Below, one piece after another: positions 45,394-58,159 of a stretch of DNA of 64,000 nt (positions are counted from its first letter, which is position 1; the number at the start of each line of letters is the position of its first letter). The notes under the pieces were generated by a model. The model was not told the origin of the DNA. It was given only the letters and a program-made list of their open reading frames with translations, and ran no database searches. Origin of the DNA: Bretschneidera sinensis (lineage: Eukaryota; Streptophyta; Magnoliopsida; Brassicales; Akaniaceae); NCBI GenBank assembly GCA_023935145.1, contig CM043702.1:77965320-78029319 (forward strand). Direction: 5' to 3'. The translations under genes and the position numbers were made by a program.

Positions 45394-46048
45394 TGATGCA
45401 GCTAATAGATGCACCCACCAATGGCATGACAGCACAATGACAACCCCTTCGTCCAACAGTGCAGTGACACTTAGGCGATCCTCAACCAATAATCTAACAA
45501 TACGTAGACAGTTCTTACCTAATAGCACAGCGACACGTGGATAATCCTCATCCAATAACCTAGTGACACGTAGGCGGTTCATACCCAATAGCACAGTGAC
45601 ACATGGACTATCCTCATCCAACGGTATAGTAACATATGGGCAAAGCCATGGGTAGTCGCCACCACTCCCGAACTCCCCATGCAGACATGAAAGCTTGATT
45701 ACAGGGATTACAACCATCCCAAAGACACACAACTAGACATTTCAATAGAGGACGGGATCTCCGGGATCGCACCATCCCTACCACGTGGGGCACCTCACCT
45801 CCATAACACTATAAAACGTCCCAGGTATGCAAAACCAAATCATCTTCAGTTTTTACGAACTCATTACTAGAGCACTAATCATATCTCTCTCCATTTCCTC
45901 AAAACCTTGTGTTAACAAGAACGTCGGAGTGTCCTCAGAGGAATCACCCACCTTTTTCCCTCTGGTGATCCCCTAGTTCACCCATATTTTCTTGTACAAG
46001 CATTGAAACATTGACCTCCAGTTTAGCAACATATTTTGGGCATCAACA
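45394..46048 (+). repeat. element B 3' LTR
   Basis: 655 bp, TGATGCAG to GGCATCAACA. TATAAAA lies at 45810-45816. The first 230 bp contain four degenerate repeats around CCAATAGCACAGTGACACGTGG, one with a perfect CACGTG G-box near 45534 and others with CACGTAG or CACATGG. Confidence 0.85.
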
Positions 46049-46641
46049 CCATGGTTCCAAATTTGAATGGAAAAATTTTATGCCCAAAAGTGTTTTAATG
46101 CTCTAATAAATTTAAAATCAATTTGGCGAGGATTTGTTCATAATGTCATGAAATCGTAAACCCCTACATTTTCGAGTAAATCCTATTTCTCCCATGCTAC
46201 TTGATCTAACCAGTCCTTGAAGAAAGTGTCCAGGATGGGCCACGATCTTAGTCCATGAAAATTGATTCAAAGCATTCTTTTAAAAAATGACTATAGAACC
46301 ATGGGTGATTGGAATGCCATTCATGATTTTAGGAGTATTCCTTACTGATGTCACCATAGGCCTTAATAGGAATGAGGTATTTCTATGTGGATTCGATATA
46401 AAGGTATTGGGTTTATCTCTGCTTTGATCGAAGCATAATAAGAACTCATGTGTGAGATTCAGCTAAGAGGGTGAGATTTCAAGATGGTAACCATCCATGT
46501 GTACTGAATGAAGGATATAATGCAAAGAAAGAAGAAAGAATAAAGGATTTTCATTTATCTTTGGAAATCGGGGGTTTATGATAAGGCAATTAATAAGTGA
46601 TAAGCTTAATTTAAGATTTCAAAATTCTTTATTTGATAGCG
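46049..46641. other. unassigned, possible LINE scrap
   Basis: On the minus strand 46220-46049 loosely resembles the LINE stretch after the RT palm (WEK then GGLRFHDIMN-like), which would be a second, unrelated LINE fragment. The rest is AT-rich without recognisable features. Confidence 0.3.
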
Positions 46642-46890
46642 TGTTGTTGCCGCCAAAAATCTGTCGCTGAGTTGAAGACCGAGCCTCAAGGGAATCTGCA
46701 CAGGGAAAATAAGATAAGCTAAGGGGTCATCAAAGGGGATGCCTCCGACGATGCTCTGATGCCTTCAGAGAGAATTTTGAGAGCACTAGGCTTCGTCCAA
46801 AACACTTTCTTGAAAGTTTTTTCTGTGAGCTTTTGTCCTTGCCTTTGAAGCCAGAGAGTCCTCGTCCTCGTCCTTGATTCATGAAAGATC
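46642..46890 (-). repeat. element G 3' LTR remnant
   Basis: Starts TGTTGTTGCCGCCAAAAATC and continues GTCGCTGAGTTGAAGACCG, matching the start of element A LTR (TGTTGATGTCAAAAATC). Similarity fades after about 150 bp and no right boundary is clear. Confidence 0.55.
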
Positions 46891-47074
46891 GGTGCTTTGA
46901 CACTTCCTGGTGGGTGATTTGGGCTCACATCTTGGCTCGGTCATTCTGTTTGTGCATTTCGGGGTGTGGTGTTGGAGTGTCACTAAGGATGGTTTTCTGA
47001 AGATTTCAGCCGAGAGGGGAGTTCGAGTCCGAATCCTTTGGACTTTAGTGAGTCTCCCTTACTTTAATTTCAGC

Positions 47075-47755
47075 ATGTCTTCATTTGATAGTTATTGGGA
47101 CCAACCAAGTAGTGTAAGTGGTAGTAGTAGGAGTAGTGGTAATGATAGAGATAGCGGTAGTACCGAGGAAACAGGGTCGGCCACATCCTCCTCTAGGAGT
47201 GAGACCCAGGAAAGGGCCATAGTTAGGGAGGGGCCCTTGGCAATGGTGCCTTACATCCCTACTGTGGAGGAGTATGAAGAGGACTCCTCCTCTGGGGTTG
47301 GGACGGACGAGGTCCTAGCTGATATTAGGGGGACCTCGGTAGTGGAGGAAATGGAGGAATAGGAGTTTGCGGCCAATGAGGTCCCCAGCCAATTGAGAGA
47401 AGAAGATTTGGAAGTAATCCATAAGTCGTATGGCATCCCGTGCGAGTATGCCCTCCGGCTGACCAAGGTAGGGGAGAGGGCTTGGGATGCCTTTCAGAGC
47501 CGCGCGACCTACGAATTGTGTGTATGAACACCACATGAAGGTCGGGCTTCGCTTCCCTCTTCACCCTTTTTTTATGCCATACTCTGGTACTTTGATATTG
47601 CTCTGTGTTAGCTAGTGCCGAACTCTGTACAGCTGATCATAGCCTTTATCTGTGTCTGCACAGAAGTGGGCGGGCTAATAAATCTGGATGTCTTCAAGGC
47701 CCACTTCCAGATTAGTAGGTACGGCCATGCCGGATGGGTAGTTGTCAGTACTCGG
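47075..47755 (+). pseudogene. antisense gene of element G, first part
   Basis: Starts MSSFDSYWDQPSSVSGSSRS after an acceptor-like TTTCAG. The acidic segment (TVEEYEEDSSSGVGTDEV) and the conserved VPSQLREEDLEVIHKSYGIP and YELCVYEHHMKVGLRFPLHP follow. A stop at 47360 and a frameshift near 47570 occur. The text continues to HFQISRYGHAGWVVVST, where element F interrupts it at 47756. Confidence 0.7.
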
Positions 47756-49050
47756 TGATTACACCCAAAACATAATGCGGTAATTGTAGTACAGTTTTGG
47801 GGTGTCGATTCCACAGGGAAACAAACTAATTACATAAGAAGGTGTAAAGCTCAACACAAATGATAAAAGTTAAAGTGACAAAATCTGAGTTTTTGATTAT
47901 GAAAATTGTGTAAATAATATGATAAATAAAACAACAAGGTTTCGAGAATCCTCTCTAGGTTCGTTGCCCTAATTCTAACTTGATTCAGTTGTTTTTATCT
48001 CAATTGCAAGTTTCACATCCCAAACAGGCAATCGGCAAATATTCAATTAAAGTGCATATATAAACCCTAATGTAATTGATATGAATTACTCTTTACTTTC
48101 AAGCACACATGACCTAACTTATAAATTATCAAGAGACGATGATATATCTAAATGACAATACCGCAGCAATGGACAAATTTATAAAGAGATCTACCGGACT
48201 CAATCACACCCAAACAGATACACATAAGAAAAGCATGACTGGTCTTATATGGAAAAGAAGCATGCAATCATCGGACTAATAAGAAATCTACTAATTAAAT
48301 TAAAGAATAAATCATAACAACATTTAACGAAAATAATTCCAAACTATAACTGAATCAAATAAAAGAAAAATAAGAACAACTACACCTAGGGATTCATCCC
48401 TTTGCCTTGCTTGGAGATTAGCTGGCTATGGGGCTTATGCTTCCTCGAGCTGCCTTCAACCTCTAATTTTCCTCCCAAAAGCCCTCCAGATTGCTCCTAA
48501 AGGCCTTCTGAATTCACTTGCAGATGATCTCCGATAATCGATCGATTGATGATTAAAGCTGAACTGGAGTGGGTCTTATATAGGCAAACTCCTGGAGTGC
48601 TATGTGTTTTCTATTCGATGTGGGATACTGCTCGTGTGCGCTCGATCGCAGGTTTGGTGTGCTCGAGCGCATGTACGGTCGATCGCAAGTTGGTGTGCTC
48701 GATTGCAGTTGCGCTGTAGAGTACTTCTTAGTCGATGTGGGACGTGTGCTCGATCGTGGGCTTGGGCACTCAACCCCTATTGCACTCGATTGCACTGCTT
48801 ATGCGCTCGATCGCAGTGCAGGCAGCAGTCCATCTTGTCCTTCCGGAAGCATGGGATCTTGGCACTTTAAGCAACAATCGCTTCTTTTTCTATTTTGAAC
48901 TCAAAGTACCTGAAAATGCACTTAAATAAGTTAGTGGTCCAATAATATCACTTTAGAGTTATTAACATATAAAAGCGCAATAAAGACCGAGATTAATCCT
49001 AAAATGCTAACAATTAACCACTGTTAAGATGCATTTTATAACTCTCATCA
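47756..49050 (-). repeat. element F 3' LTR
   Basis: 1295 bp, TGATTACACC to CTCTCATCA. The minus-strand TATA box TATATAAG is at about 48575-48583. The upstream part (48630-48820) is a cluster of GCTCGATCGCAGG-like repeats shared with element I. AACCCCCAACTAGC follows, the complement of the polypurine tract. Confidence 0.85.
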
Positions 49051-49351
49051 CAACCCCCAACTAGCTTATTACTAGTCCCTAGCAATTCAAGCGAAAACAA
49101 GAGATGAATTCTACAGTGATAATCAAAACAAGGTAAAGCAATGCTAGTGTTAAATAAGGAGTAATTCACATTTATCTCAAAAATTGCTCATAACACACAG
49201 CACAAAGAATCACTAAATTTCACCCAAATCTAAAAGTAATCCAAACATCAATCTTAAAATCGTTATTGACTCTTAACATTCATCTTACCACAATCCATTA
49301 ATCCGAACATCCAGACAATTTTATGCATAAGATTCGTGAATACAAGTTTTG
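49051..49351 (-). other. element F polypurine tract and 3' noncoding part
   Basis: On the minus strand GCTAGTTGGGGGTTG precedes the LTR. The noncoding sequence behind it is homologous to the region before the 3' LTR of element E (about 54040-54356). Element E is inserted at its left end. Confidence 0.8.
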
Positions 49352-49356
49352 GCCTC

Positions 49357-50808
49357 TGATGAGAGTCATAAAATGCATCTTAACAGTACTTAATTGTTAG
49401 CATTTTAGGGTTGATCTAGGTTTTAATTGCACTTTTATACGTTAACAACTCTAAAGTATCATTCTTGGATCATTGATCTACTTTGGTGCATTTTCAGGTA
49501 CTTTACGCTCAAAAGAGGAGGAAAAGTTATCATTGCTTGAAGCACAAAGACTCGAGGCATACTGGAGTGAAGGAATACTTCTAGAAGGACAAGATGAAGG
49601 GCTTAAAAGAGCAACAGCTGCTGCCCGCATTGGAAAGGAGTTTCACTAAATTGTGAGAATTTCCCGTACAGATCAATCATCTTTGAAAATTAAATTGTAT
49701 TGATACAAGAAGAACCAGGAGATGAGCCATATATGCTTAGAAAGATCCGGAAGTCTATTTTCTGATGAATTTTACGGTTCATCAAAAGGGTTTTTCTAGA
49801 GAAAGTTATGGCAGTTTTAGTAGACAAAGGTCAGGCTGTGCGGGCTGTGCGGGATTTCAGCGTGATTTTGGGCTTAAATCCCACATCCCACATCGGTTAG
49901 AAAACATATTTCTATATCTCACATCCCACATCAGATGAAAAACACATTGCACTCTTGGTATTTTCCTATATAAGACCCACTCCACTTTAGCTTTGGAAAT
50001 CAATCGGAGATGAATCCAGAAGGCCTTCAGGAGCAATCCAGAGGGCCTTTAGGAGGAACTCGAAGTTTAAAGTTTGAAGGTCGGGAGAGATTATCATCAG
50101 GAGGCCGGAGGCAACTCGAGGACGCATGAGCCCCATGACCGGCTAGTCTCCAAGCAAGGCGAAGGGATGAATCCCTAGGTGTAGTTGTTCTTATTTTTCC
50201 TTTATTTGATTCGGTTGTAGTTGGAATTATTTTCGTTAAATATTGTTATGTTTTATTCTTTAATTTAATTAGTAAATTTATTATAACTCCGGTGGTTGCA
50301 TGCTTCTTTTCCATATAAGTTCAGTCAGGCTTTTCTTATGTGTACCTGTTTGGGTGTGATTGAGTCCGGTAGATCTCTTTTATAGATTTGTCCATTGCTG
50401 CGGTATCGTCGTTTAGATATATCGTCGTCTCTTCATAATTTATAAGTTAGGTCATGTGTGCTTGAAAGTAAATAAGATTTCATAACAATTGCATTAGGAT
50501 TTATAAATGCGCTTTAATTGAATATTTTCCGATTGCCTGTTTGTGATGTGAAACTTACAATCGAGATAGAAACAACTGAATCAAGTTATGATTAGAGCAA
50601 CAAACCTAGGGAGGATTTCTGGAACCTTGTCATTTTTATTTTAAACTTATTTATACAATTATCTTTTTTCTCAAACAAGTCAGATTCTTTTAATCTTTTA
50701 TCGTTTGTGTTGAGGTTTACATCTTTTGTTGTACTTAACTTGTTTCCCTGTGGAATCGACATCCCAAAACTATACTACAATAACCGCGTTATGTTTTGGG
50801 TGTAATCA
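49357..50808 (+). repeat. element E 5' LTR
   Basis: TGATGAGAGTC to GGTGTAATCA. TATATAAG is at 49967-49974. The ends and the part downstream of TATA match F and I, but the part before TATA (about 49690-49870) matches element H instead and contains ACATCCCACATCGG repeats. Confidence 0.9.
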
Positions 50809-50810
50809 AA

Positions 50811-50832
50811 TTTTGGTGCCGTTACCGGGGAA
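50811..50832 (+). other. element E primer-binding-like site
   Basis: TTTTGGTGCCGTTACCGGGG two bases after the LTR, a variant of the Athila-type TTTTGGCGCCGTTGCCGGGG. Confidence 0.8.
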
Positions 50833-51088
50833 ACCCACTTAAGTACAAGGAAGCTTGTCAACTTTGAGTGTGACGGGTAAAAAAAAAAAAAAACAAAAAA
50901 ATTCTTGTTTTATTTATTTTATCTCCTCTCTGATTCATTTGGTGCATGCTTAGACAAGAGATCTGCGAGGTAGATTCATTAGAGGACCTGAGCTAGAATT
51001 ACCCTCTCCTTCCAAGTCTGATAGTGAAACCTCGCCTAGATCAACCCATAGAGAAAACTCAAGTGAGAATCTAGAGGATTTTGTTAAC

Positions 51089-52690
51089 ATGGCCGATAAC
51101 CATAATGAGAATGTTGTTAGGACACTTCAGGATTACCTCCACCCTACACGCACAGCTATACCATCATGCATCATGTTTCCAGCCAATACTCACCATCAAG
51201 ATCTTAAACCAGGGATGATTCAATTACTCCCTATATTCCATGGCTTGGATAACGAAAAGCCATATGTGCACATTAGAGAGTTTGAGGAAGTAGTTGCGAC
51301 TTTTCATAGTCAAAACGAAACTCATGACATTATGAAACTTAAGCTCTTTCCTTTCGCTTTGAAGGATAGAGCCAAGAGTTGGCTATACTCACTTAGATCA
51401 CGATCTATTGGGTCGTGGACTGAGATTACTCGGGCTTTCTTTAACAAATACTTTCCCCAACATAAGACCAACACTTTGAAAAGGCAAATCTTCACCTTTG
51501 CACAAAAGGATAGTGAGACTTTATATCAGTCTTGGGAGAGATTTAAGGAGTTATTGAGTATGTACCCTCACCATGGGTATGAGAGTTGGCGCTTAGTGAG
51601 CTATTTCTATGAAGGACTTACCTATAGAGAGCGCCAATTCGTAGAGATGATGCGTAATGGTGGGTTTTTACAGAAAGATCCTGATGAGGCCATAGAGTAC
51701 CTCAATAAGCTTGCTGAAAAAGCTCACACTTGGACTGGACCCAGTGCTACTGAAAGCACAAATAGTTCACGAACTATAGGGCAACCAAATGGTGGTGGAA
51801 TTTACCATCTTAGGGAAGAGGATAACCTTAGAGCCAAGGTCGAGATGCTCACTAGGGAGATAAATGAGCTAAAGACTACGAGCTTAAAGCCAACACATGT
51901 GATTAATCATGCCAAGTCTTTAGAGCCGTGTTTTGTGTGTGGCGGGGTAGATCATCTGCTCCAAGAATGCCAAACATTTGCTGATATGAGAGGGTTGTAT
52001 GAGGAACAATGTAATGCCTTAGGCATGTACAAGAAGCCTCTTGCACCTTTCTCTAACACTTATAACCCGGGGTGGCGAAATCACCCCAACTTCAGCTGGA
52101 AATCTGAAAACCAGCATGCGCAGCCCCCTAGATCATCCCCTGCACCTTATCATGCACCCTCATCCTCTAGAAACTCGCTAGAAGACACCTTATAGGTCTT
52201 TATAGAGGCACATGGTAAGACAAACCAAAGGTTTGAGGCATTATTTACGCAGGTGATGGAAGAGCATAAAGAAATTAAGAGCCAAGTGTCCAAATTAATG
52301 AGCTACTTGAGTGTGACTGAGCAAGGTAAGTTCCCTGCTCAAGCTCAGTCCACACCCCATGGTCAGCACCTGGTGCAACAGAATTTGAAAGAGGTGAATA
52401 CCATTAAGACAGTAAGTGGTAAGTCCTTACACATCCCAACAACGAAGAAATCAGAGGATGTGGACGAAAGCCACCAAGCATACATGAAGGATTCATTCAT
52501 GGAAAAGGTCCAGCACCTCAATCCATTAGAGTCCACCCTCACTCATGGCTTCACCAGAGCACATATTAAGCCAAAATTTGCGGATGTTACTGATGACATC
52601 CTTGAGGCCCCTCCCAAGCATAGAAGCACCGAATTTGGCAATGAAGCAATGACGGGTGCATTCAACCTATGCTTTTCGAGGAGGGAATAA
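51089..52690 (+). pseudogene. gag of element E
   Basis: The frame 51089-52195 opens MADNHNENVVRTLQDYLHPT. An earlier start at about 50947 (as in A and I) is out of frame by one missing base. It includes REFEEVVATFHSQNETHD, FPFALKDRAKSWLYSL, FFNKYFPQHKTN and an intact zinc knuckle CFVCGGVDHLLQEC (CX2CX4HX4C) near 51930-51972. A single TAG at 52193-52195 interrupts it; the frame then runs on to 52690 (HSLHIPTTKK-like, NAFNLCFSRRE). Gag forms the particle; enzymes would have to come from another element. Confidence 0.85.
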
Positions 52691-54356
52691 GAGCGTCCGG
52701 CTGAAGACGTAAAACTTAGTGCTCGTGGGAGGCAGCCCACAACGTATCCTTTTATTTTTATTGTTTATCATATTTCTTTTATTATTATTATCTTGTTGTT
52801 TTCCAAGTTTTTACTTTTGTATTTATTTTTCAGGGACAAATAAACGAAGCAGTTCAAATAGTGGAGCACAATTTTCAGCTTCTGTGCACCTTTGGCTACA
52901 ATGGGAGTTTCCTTTACTCTTTCTTTTACATTGAGGTCAATGCAATTTTTAAGTTGGGGGTGGAGGAAACACATCTCTTTGTTTCCGTATTCTTTATTTC
53001 CATACATATTTTTCTTTTTCCATTGAACTTCTTGGTGTCTGTTTCCCTTTCTTTTTGTTTTAAAGCATGCTTTGTGGTTGCCTTAGATGTAATTCACATG
53101 TCAATAATGTGAGCTTAATTGAGATAGCATATAGCATTTAGAAGTAGTTAAATCTTGCTTCGGTTTGAAATTAATTTAAGTATAAATCTTGATTTGGTTA
53201 GAGACTCTAGCTTGTGGTAAGATTGTATGATTAATCGAAAGCATTTAGAAAAGTTTTATGTGTGATTATTTTGTGAATACTTTTGCGGTCTTGACAAGCT
53301 CTAGAACTTACTTGATAATCACTTGAGGCAAATTCCTAGAATGCACACTACTTAGGATATGATATAGGCCATTTTTGAACCGTTTGGGCCCTTCAAACCT
53401 ACCATTGCTATATTTATCACTAGTCACCTATTTGAGCCTTTTTCTTGAAAAGAAAAATTGAGCCTTGTTTCTTTCGATAAACCATTTACTTACCTTTATG
53501 AGCCTAAAAATATTTTTATCCTTACCTTTCTTTTAAAAGAACTTAGTTATACACATGTTGTGAGAAGCACTTAAAAGGAGTAAGGGTGGAAATATGAAAA
53601 AAATATCACTACCGCAACCCAAGTACATTAAAGGAGATAAGTTGGGGGTTGTGGAAAAGAAAAGAAAAAAAAATGAAAAAGAAGGTGAATGGTTATGTGC
53701 CAAAATAAAAAAAAATGAATTATGGCAAAGAAAGAAGAAAGAAAGAAAAGAAAAAAATGGTGATTTGTTGAAAGAAATGCTCGAAAAATGGTTGAAAGAG
53801 TTGGGTGTTGAAGTAAGGTTATCCAATGTTTAAAGAGCTGTGTTCAAAACTACGAGATTAAGTTCTTTTACTTGTGAATTCTTCCCATTCTTTCTTAGCC
53901 TTTACCTTAGCCGAACGTTACAAGCTTATTAAAGACCTACTGATCCAATGTAGTGTGATTTTTCTACAATAGTGGAGAGTGATTTGAAAAGTGAGCTTAT
54001 GGAGCTTGTTTTTGTGATTGATGTCACGCAATTTATTATATTTTTAGAGGCCAAGACTTGTATTCATGAATGTTATGCATAAAATCATCCGGGTGTTTGG
54101 ATTAATTGTTTGTGGTAAGATGGATGTTAAGAGTCAATAACGATTTTAAGATTGATGTTTGGATTACTTTTGGACTTAGGTGAAATTTAATAATTTTATG
54201 TGTCGTATGTTATGTGCATTTTTTGAGACAAAAAGTGAATTACTCTTGGTTCAATGCTAGCATTGCTTTACTTTGTTTTTAACTCCTACCATAGAATTCA
54301 TCTCTTATTTTCGCTTCAATTGCTAGGGACTAGCAATAAGCTAGTTGGGGGTTGTG
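52691..54356 (+). other. element E 3' noncoding region and polypurine tract
   Basis: After gag come GAAGACGTAAAACTTAGTGC and about 1.6 kb with no gene, containing A-rich and lysine-codon runs at 53590-53770. The tract AGCTAGTTGGGGGTTG at 54341-54356 primes next to the LTR. In a full element the protease and remaining pol would lie in this interval. Confidence 0.75.
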
Positions 54357-55785
54357 ATGAGAGTCATAAAATGCATCTTAACAGTACTTAATTGTTAGCA
54401 TTTTAGGGTTGATCTAGGTTTTAATTGCACTTTTATACGTTAACAACTCTAAAGTATCATTCTTGGATCATTGATCTACTTTGGTGCATTTTCAGGTACT
54501 TTAAGCTCAAAAGAGGAGAAAAAGTTATCATTGCTTGAAGCATAAAGACTCGAGGCATACTGGAGTGAAGGAATACTTCCGGAAGGACAAGATTGAGGGC
54601 TTAAAAGAGCAACAACTGCTGCCCGCATTGGAAAGGAGTTTCACTAAATTGTGAGAATTGCCCGTACAGATCAATCATCTTTGAAAACTAAACTGTATTG
54701 ATACAAGAAGAACCAGGAGATGAGCCATATATGCTTAGAAAGATCCGGAAGTCTATTTTCTGGAGAATTTTACGGTTCATCAAAAGGGTTTTTCTAGAGA
54801 AAGTTATGGAAGTTTTAGTAGACAAAGGTCAGGCTGTGCGGGCTGTGCGGGATTTCAACGTGATTTTGGGCTTAAATCCCACATCCCACATCGGTTGGAA
54901 AACATATTTTTATATCTCACATCCCACATCGGATGGAAAACACATTGCACTCTTGGTATTTGCCTATATAAGACCCACTCCACTTTAGCTTTGGAAATCA
55001 ATCGGGGATAAATCCAGAGGGCCTTTAGGAGGAACTCGAAGTTTAAAGTTTGAAGGTCGGGAGAGATGATCATCGGGAGGCCGGAGGCAATTCGAGGATG
55101 TATGAGCCCAATGACTGGCTAGTCTCCAAGCAAGGCGAAGGGATGAATCCCTAGGTGTAGTTGTTCTTAGTTTTCCTTTATTTGATTCGGTTGTAGTTGG
55201 AATTATTTTCGTTAAATATTGTTATGTTTTATTCTTTAATTTAATTAGTAGATTTATTATAACTCCGGTGGTTGCATGCTTCTTTTCCATATAAGTTCAG
55301 TCAGGCTTTTCTTATGTGTACCTGTTTGGGTGTGATTGAGTCCGGTAGATCTCTTTTATAGATTTGTCCATTGCTGCGGTATCGTCGTTTAGATATATCG
55401 TCGTCTCTTGATAATTTATAAGTTAGGTCATGTGTGCTTGAAAGTAAAGAAGATTTCATAACAATTGCATTAGGATTTATAAATGCGCATTAATTGAATA
55501 TTTTCCGATTGCCTGTTTGTGATGTGAAACTTGCAATCGAGATAAAAACAATTGAATCAAGTTATGATTAGAGCAACGAACCTAGGGAGGATTTCCGGAA
55601 CCTTGTCATTTTTATTTTAAACTTATTTACACAATTACCCCTTTTTCTCAAACAACTCAGATTCTTTTAATCTTTTATCGTTTGTGTTGAGGTTTACACA
55701 TTCTGTTGTACTTAACTTGTTTCCCTGTGGAATCGACATCCCAAAACTATACTACAATAACCGTGTTATGTTTTGGGCGTAATCA
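54357..55785 (+). repeat. element E 3' LTR
   Basis: Same ends and order as the 5' LTR. TATATAAG is at about 54965-54972. Lacks the 22-bp duplication of the 5' copy and has scattered substitutions. Confidence 0.9.
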
Positions 55786-55790
55786 GCCTC

Positions 55791-57135
55791 TAAAAACATG
55801 ATAAATTTCATGACATCAATCACAAAAACAAGCTTCATAAGCTTACGTTTCAAACCACTCTCCACTATTGTAGAAAAATCACATTACATTTGATCAATAG
55901 GTCTTTAATAGGCTTGTAACGTTAGGCTAAGGTAAAGGTTAAGAAAGAATGGGAAGGATTCACAAATAAAAGAACTTAATCTCTTAGCTTTAAACACAAC
56001 CACTTTTAAGCACTAGATAACCTTTCTTTAACACCCAACTTTTTCAACCATTTTTCGAGCATTTTTCTCAAATCACAACTTTTTCTTTTCTTTTCTTCTT
56101 TCTTTTTCATAATTCACTTTTCTTTTGTATTTTGGCAGTAAGGTCATTCACCTCCTTTTTTATTTTTCTTTTCTTTTCCATAACCCCCAACTTATCTCCT
56201 TTAATGTACTTGGGTTATGGTACTGATTTTTTCTCATATTTCCATCCTTACTCCTTTTAAGTGCTTCTCAACAAATGTGTATAGCTAAGTTCTTTTAAGA
56301 GAAAGGTAGGGATAAAATATTCTCTTTAGGCTCATAAGGGTGAGTAAATGGGCTATTAAAAGAAACAAGGCTCAAATTCTTTTTCAAGAACAGGCTCAAA
56401 TAGGTGACTAGTGGTAAATATAGCGATGGTAGGTTTAACAGGCTCAAACGGTCCAAAAATGGCCTATGTCATATCCTAAGTAATGTGCATTCTAGGAATT
56501 TGCCTCAAGTGGTTTTCTAAACAAGTTCTAGAGCTTGTTGAGACCGCAAAAATATTAAAAAAATAATCATACATAAAACTTTTCTAAATGTTTAAGACTA
56601 ATCATACTATCTTACCACAAACTAGAGTCTCAAACCAAATGAAGACTGATACTTGAATTAATTTCAAACTGAAACAAAATTTAACTCCTTCTAAATGTTG
56701 TATGTTATCTCAATTAAACTTATATCATTGACATGTGAATTATATCCAAGGCAACCACAAAGCATGCTTAAAACAAAAAGAAAGGGAAAATGACACAAAG
56801 CAGTTCAATGGAAAAAGAAAAAAATGTATGGAAATAGAGAATATGGAAACAAAGAGATTCGTTTCCTCCACCCCCAACTTAAAATTGCATTGATCTCAAT
56901 GTAAAAGAAAGAGTAAAGGAAACTCCCCTTGTAGCCAAAGGAGCACAGAAGCTGAAAATTGTGGTCCACCATTTGAACTGCTTCGTATTTTTGTCCCTGA
57001 AAAAGAAATACGAAAGTAAAACTGGAAAACAGCAAGCTAATAATAATAAACAAGAAAAAGAAATATAGAAAATAATAAAAATCAAAGGATACGTTGTGGG
57101 TTGCCTCCCATGAGCGCTAAGTTTTACATCTTCAG
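55791..57135 (-). other. element F noncoding region after protease
   Basis: Homologous in the opposite direction to the 3' noncoding part of E (for example CACCCCCAACTTAAAAT near 56870 against the complement at 52945). No gene. Confidence 0.7.
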
Positions 57136-58158
57136 TCAGACGCTCTTATTCCCTCCCAGAAAAATATAAGTTGGATGCACCAGCCACTGCTCTGCTACAA
57201 AAATCAGTACTAGGATATTTGATTCCCGCATCCATGTGACTTCTCTCAAGCAACTTCTCAAAGCATGGTTGGCAAGATGTCTTAAAAATTCCTGCAGCTT
57301 ATCAAAAACATCAACAACATTAATGACATGGGGATAATTTGAAGAATCTTTGAACTTAAGACTATTAAGAATGAATTCCGAAGAGTTAGAATTATTTTTT
57401 ATGTACTCATCCTCTTCATGTGGCTGCCATGAGACTCGAAAAACATTTACCTCTAGAGTCATATTTCCAAATGATAATGTCATTAGGCCATTGCTACAAT
57501 TAATGAGGGCATTGGAGGTAGCAAGGAATGGTCTTCCAAGTATCAAAGGAATTTTGAACTTCGTGTTTATAGTAGAAATAGTATCTAAAACCAAAAAATA
57601 AACAGGATAGTAGAAATTATCAATTTGCAACAAAACATCTTCTACAATACCTCTTGGTTTTCTTACCGATTTATCCGCTAATTGAAGTACCACGAAGGTT
57701 GGTTTGATCTCACCTAGACCGAGCTGCAAGTACATGGAGTATAGCATGAGGTTCACACTAGCACCCAAATCTAACAATGCTTGACCACAAGGTTTATTTC
57801 CAATTTGGCAAGCCACTGTTGGACAACCTAGATCTTTATATTTGGGCAGTGTCTTACTGCTAATTACAGCACTTGCTTGCTCCATTAAGAATGTCGTCTT
57901 CTTCACATTGTGCTTCCTCTTGAGTGTGCATAGATCATTGATGACTTTAGCATAGTTGGGAATCTGTTTTATGACATGAAAAAGAGGAAGATTAATTTTA
58001 ACATGCTGAAGTTGTTCAAGAATCTCACCTTTTAATGCTGTATTTATCTCCTTAGGTTTAAGGAGTGCTTGAGGGAAAGGCAATGGTGGGCGATAAACAT
58101 CACGGGCCTCTTGTTCCTTGGGGGCTTTATCCTTGTTGCTCACGGTATGAGGAATCAA
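57136..58158 (-). pseudogene. Athila-type aspartic protease of element F
   Basis: Minus-strand frame with a flexible N-terminal part, then INLPLFHVIKQIPNYAKVI and LKRKHNVKKT. The protease core reads ALLDLGASVNLMLYSMYLQL near 57780-57720, followed by KPRGIVEDVLLQID and IPLILGRPFLATSNALINC. DLGAS instead of DSGAS is the usual Athila form of the catalytic loop. The frame is shifted by one relative to gag near 58160. No RT follows; the coding sequence ends in a degenerate tail. This part is missing in E and I. Confidence 0.85.
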
Positions 58159-58159
58159 G

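Larger units (their letters stand above)
38707..46048 (+). mobile_element. element B: Tat retrotransposon from RT to 3' LTR
   Basis: RT, RNase H and integrase on the plus strand are followed by the convergent antisense gene, its TATA box, short repeats, the 48-bp array, a polypurine tract and the 3' LTR. LTR, gag and protease on the 5' side are missing; the sequence starts abruptly inside RT at 38707. The right flank of the LTR is CCATG. Confidence 0.85.
49357..55785 (+). mobile_element. element E: gag-only Athila-like retrotransposon
   Basis: Two LTRs (1452 and 1429 bp), primer site, gag and polypurine tract are complete, with no protease, RT, RNase H or integrase between gag and the 3' LTR. 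GCCTC lies at 49352-49356 and 55786-55790, a perfect 5-bp target duplication. The LTRs are a few percent diverged and differ by a 22-bp duplication near 50025. It lies inside F in opposite orientation and is the youngest insertion of the G-F-E nest. Confidence 0.95.

Noticed and set aside
53594..53833. Lys/Glu-rich open frame in the 3' region of element E
   Set aside because: It lies in an A-rich noncoding part, is not matched as coding in F or I, and has simple-sequence composition.
57350..57601. Plus-strand open frame inside the F protease
   Set aside because: Shadow of the minus-strand protease, which carries the recognisable motifs.
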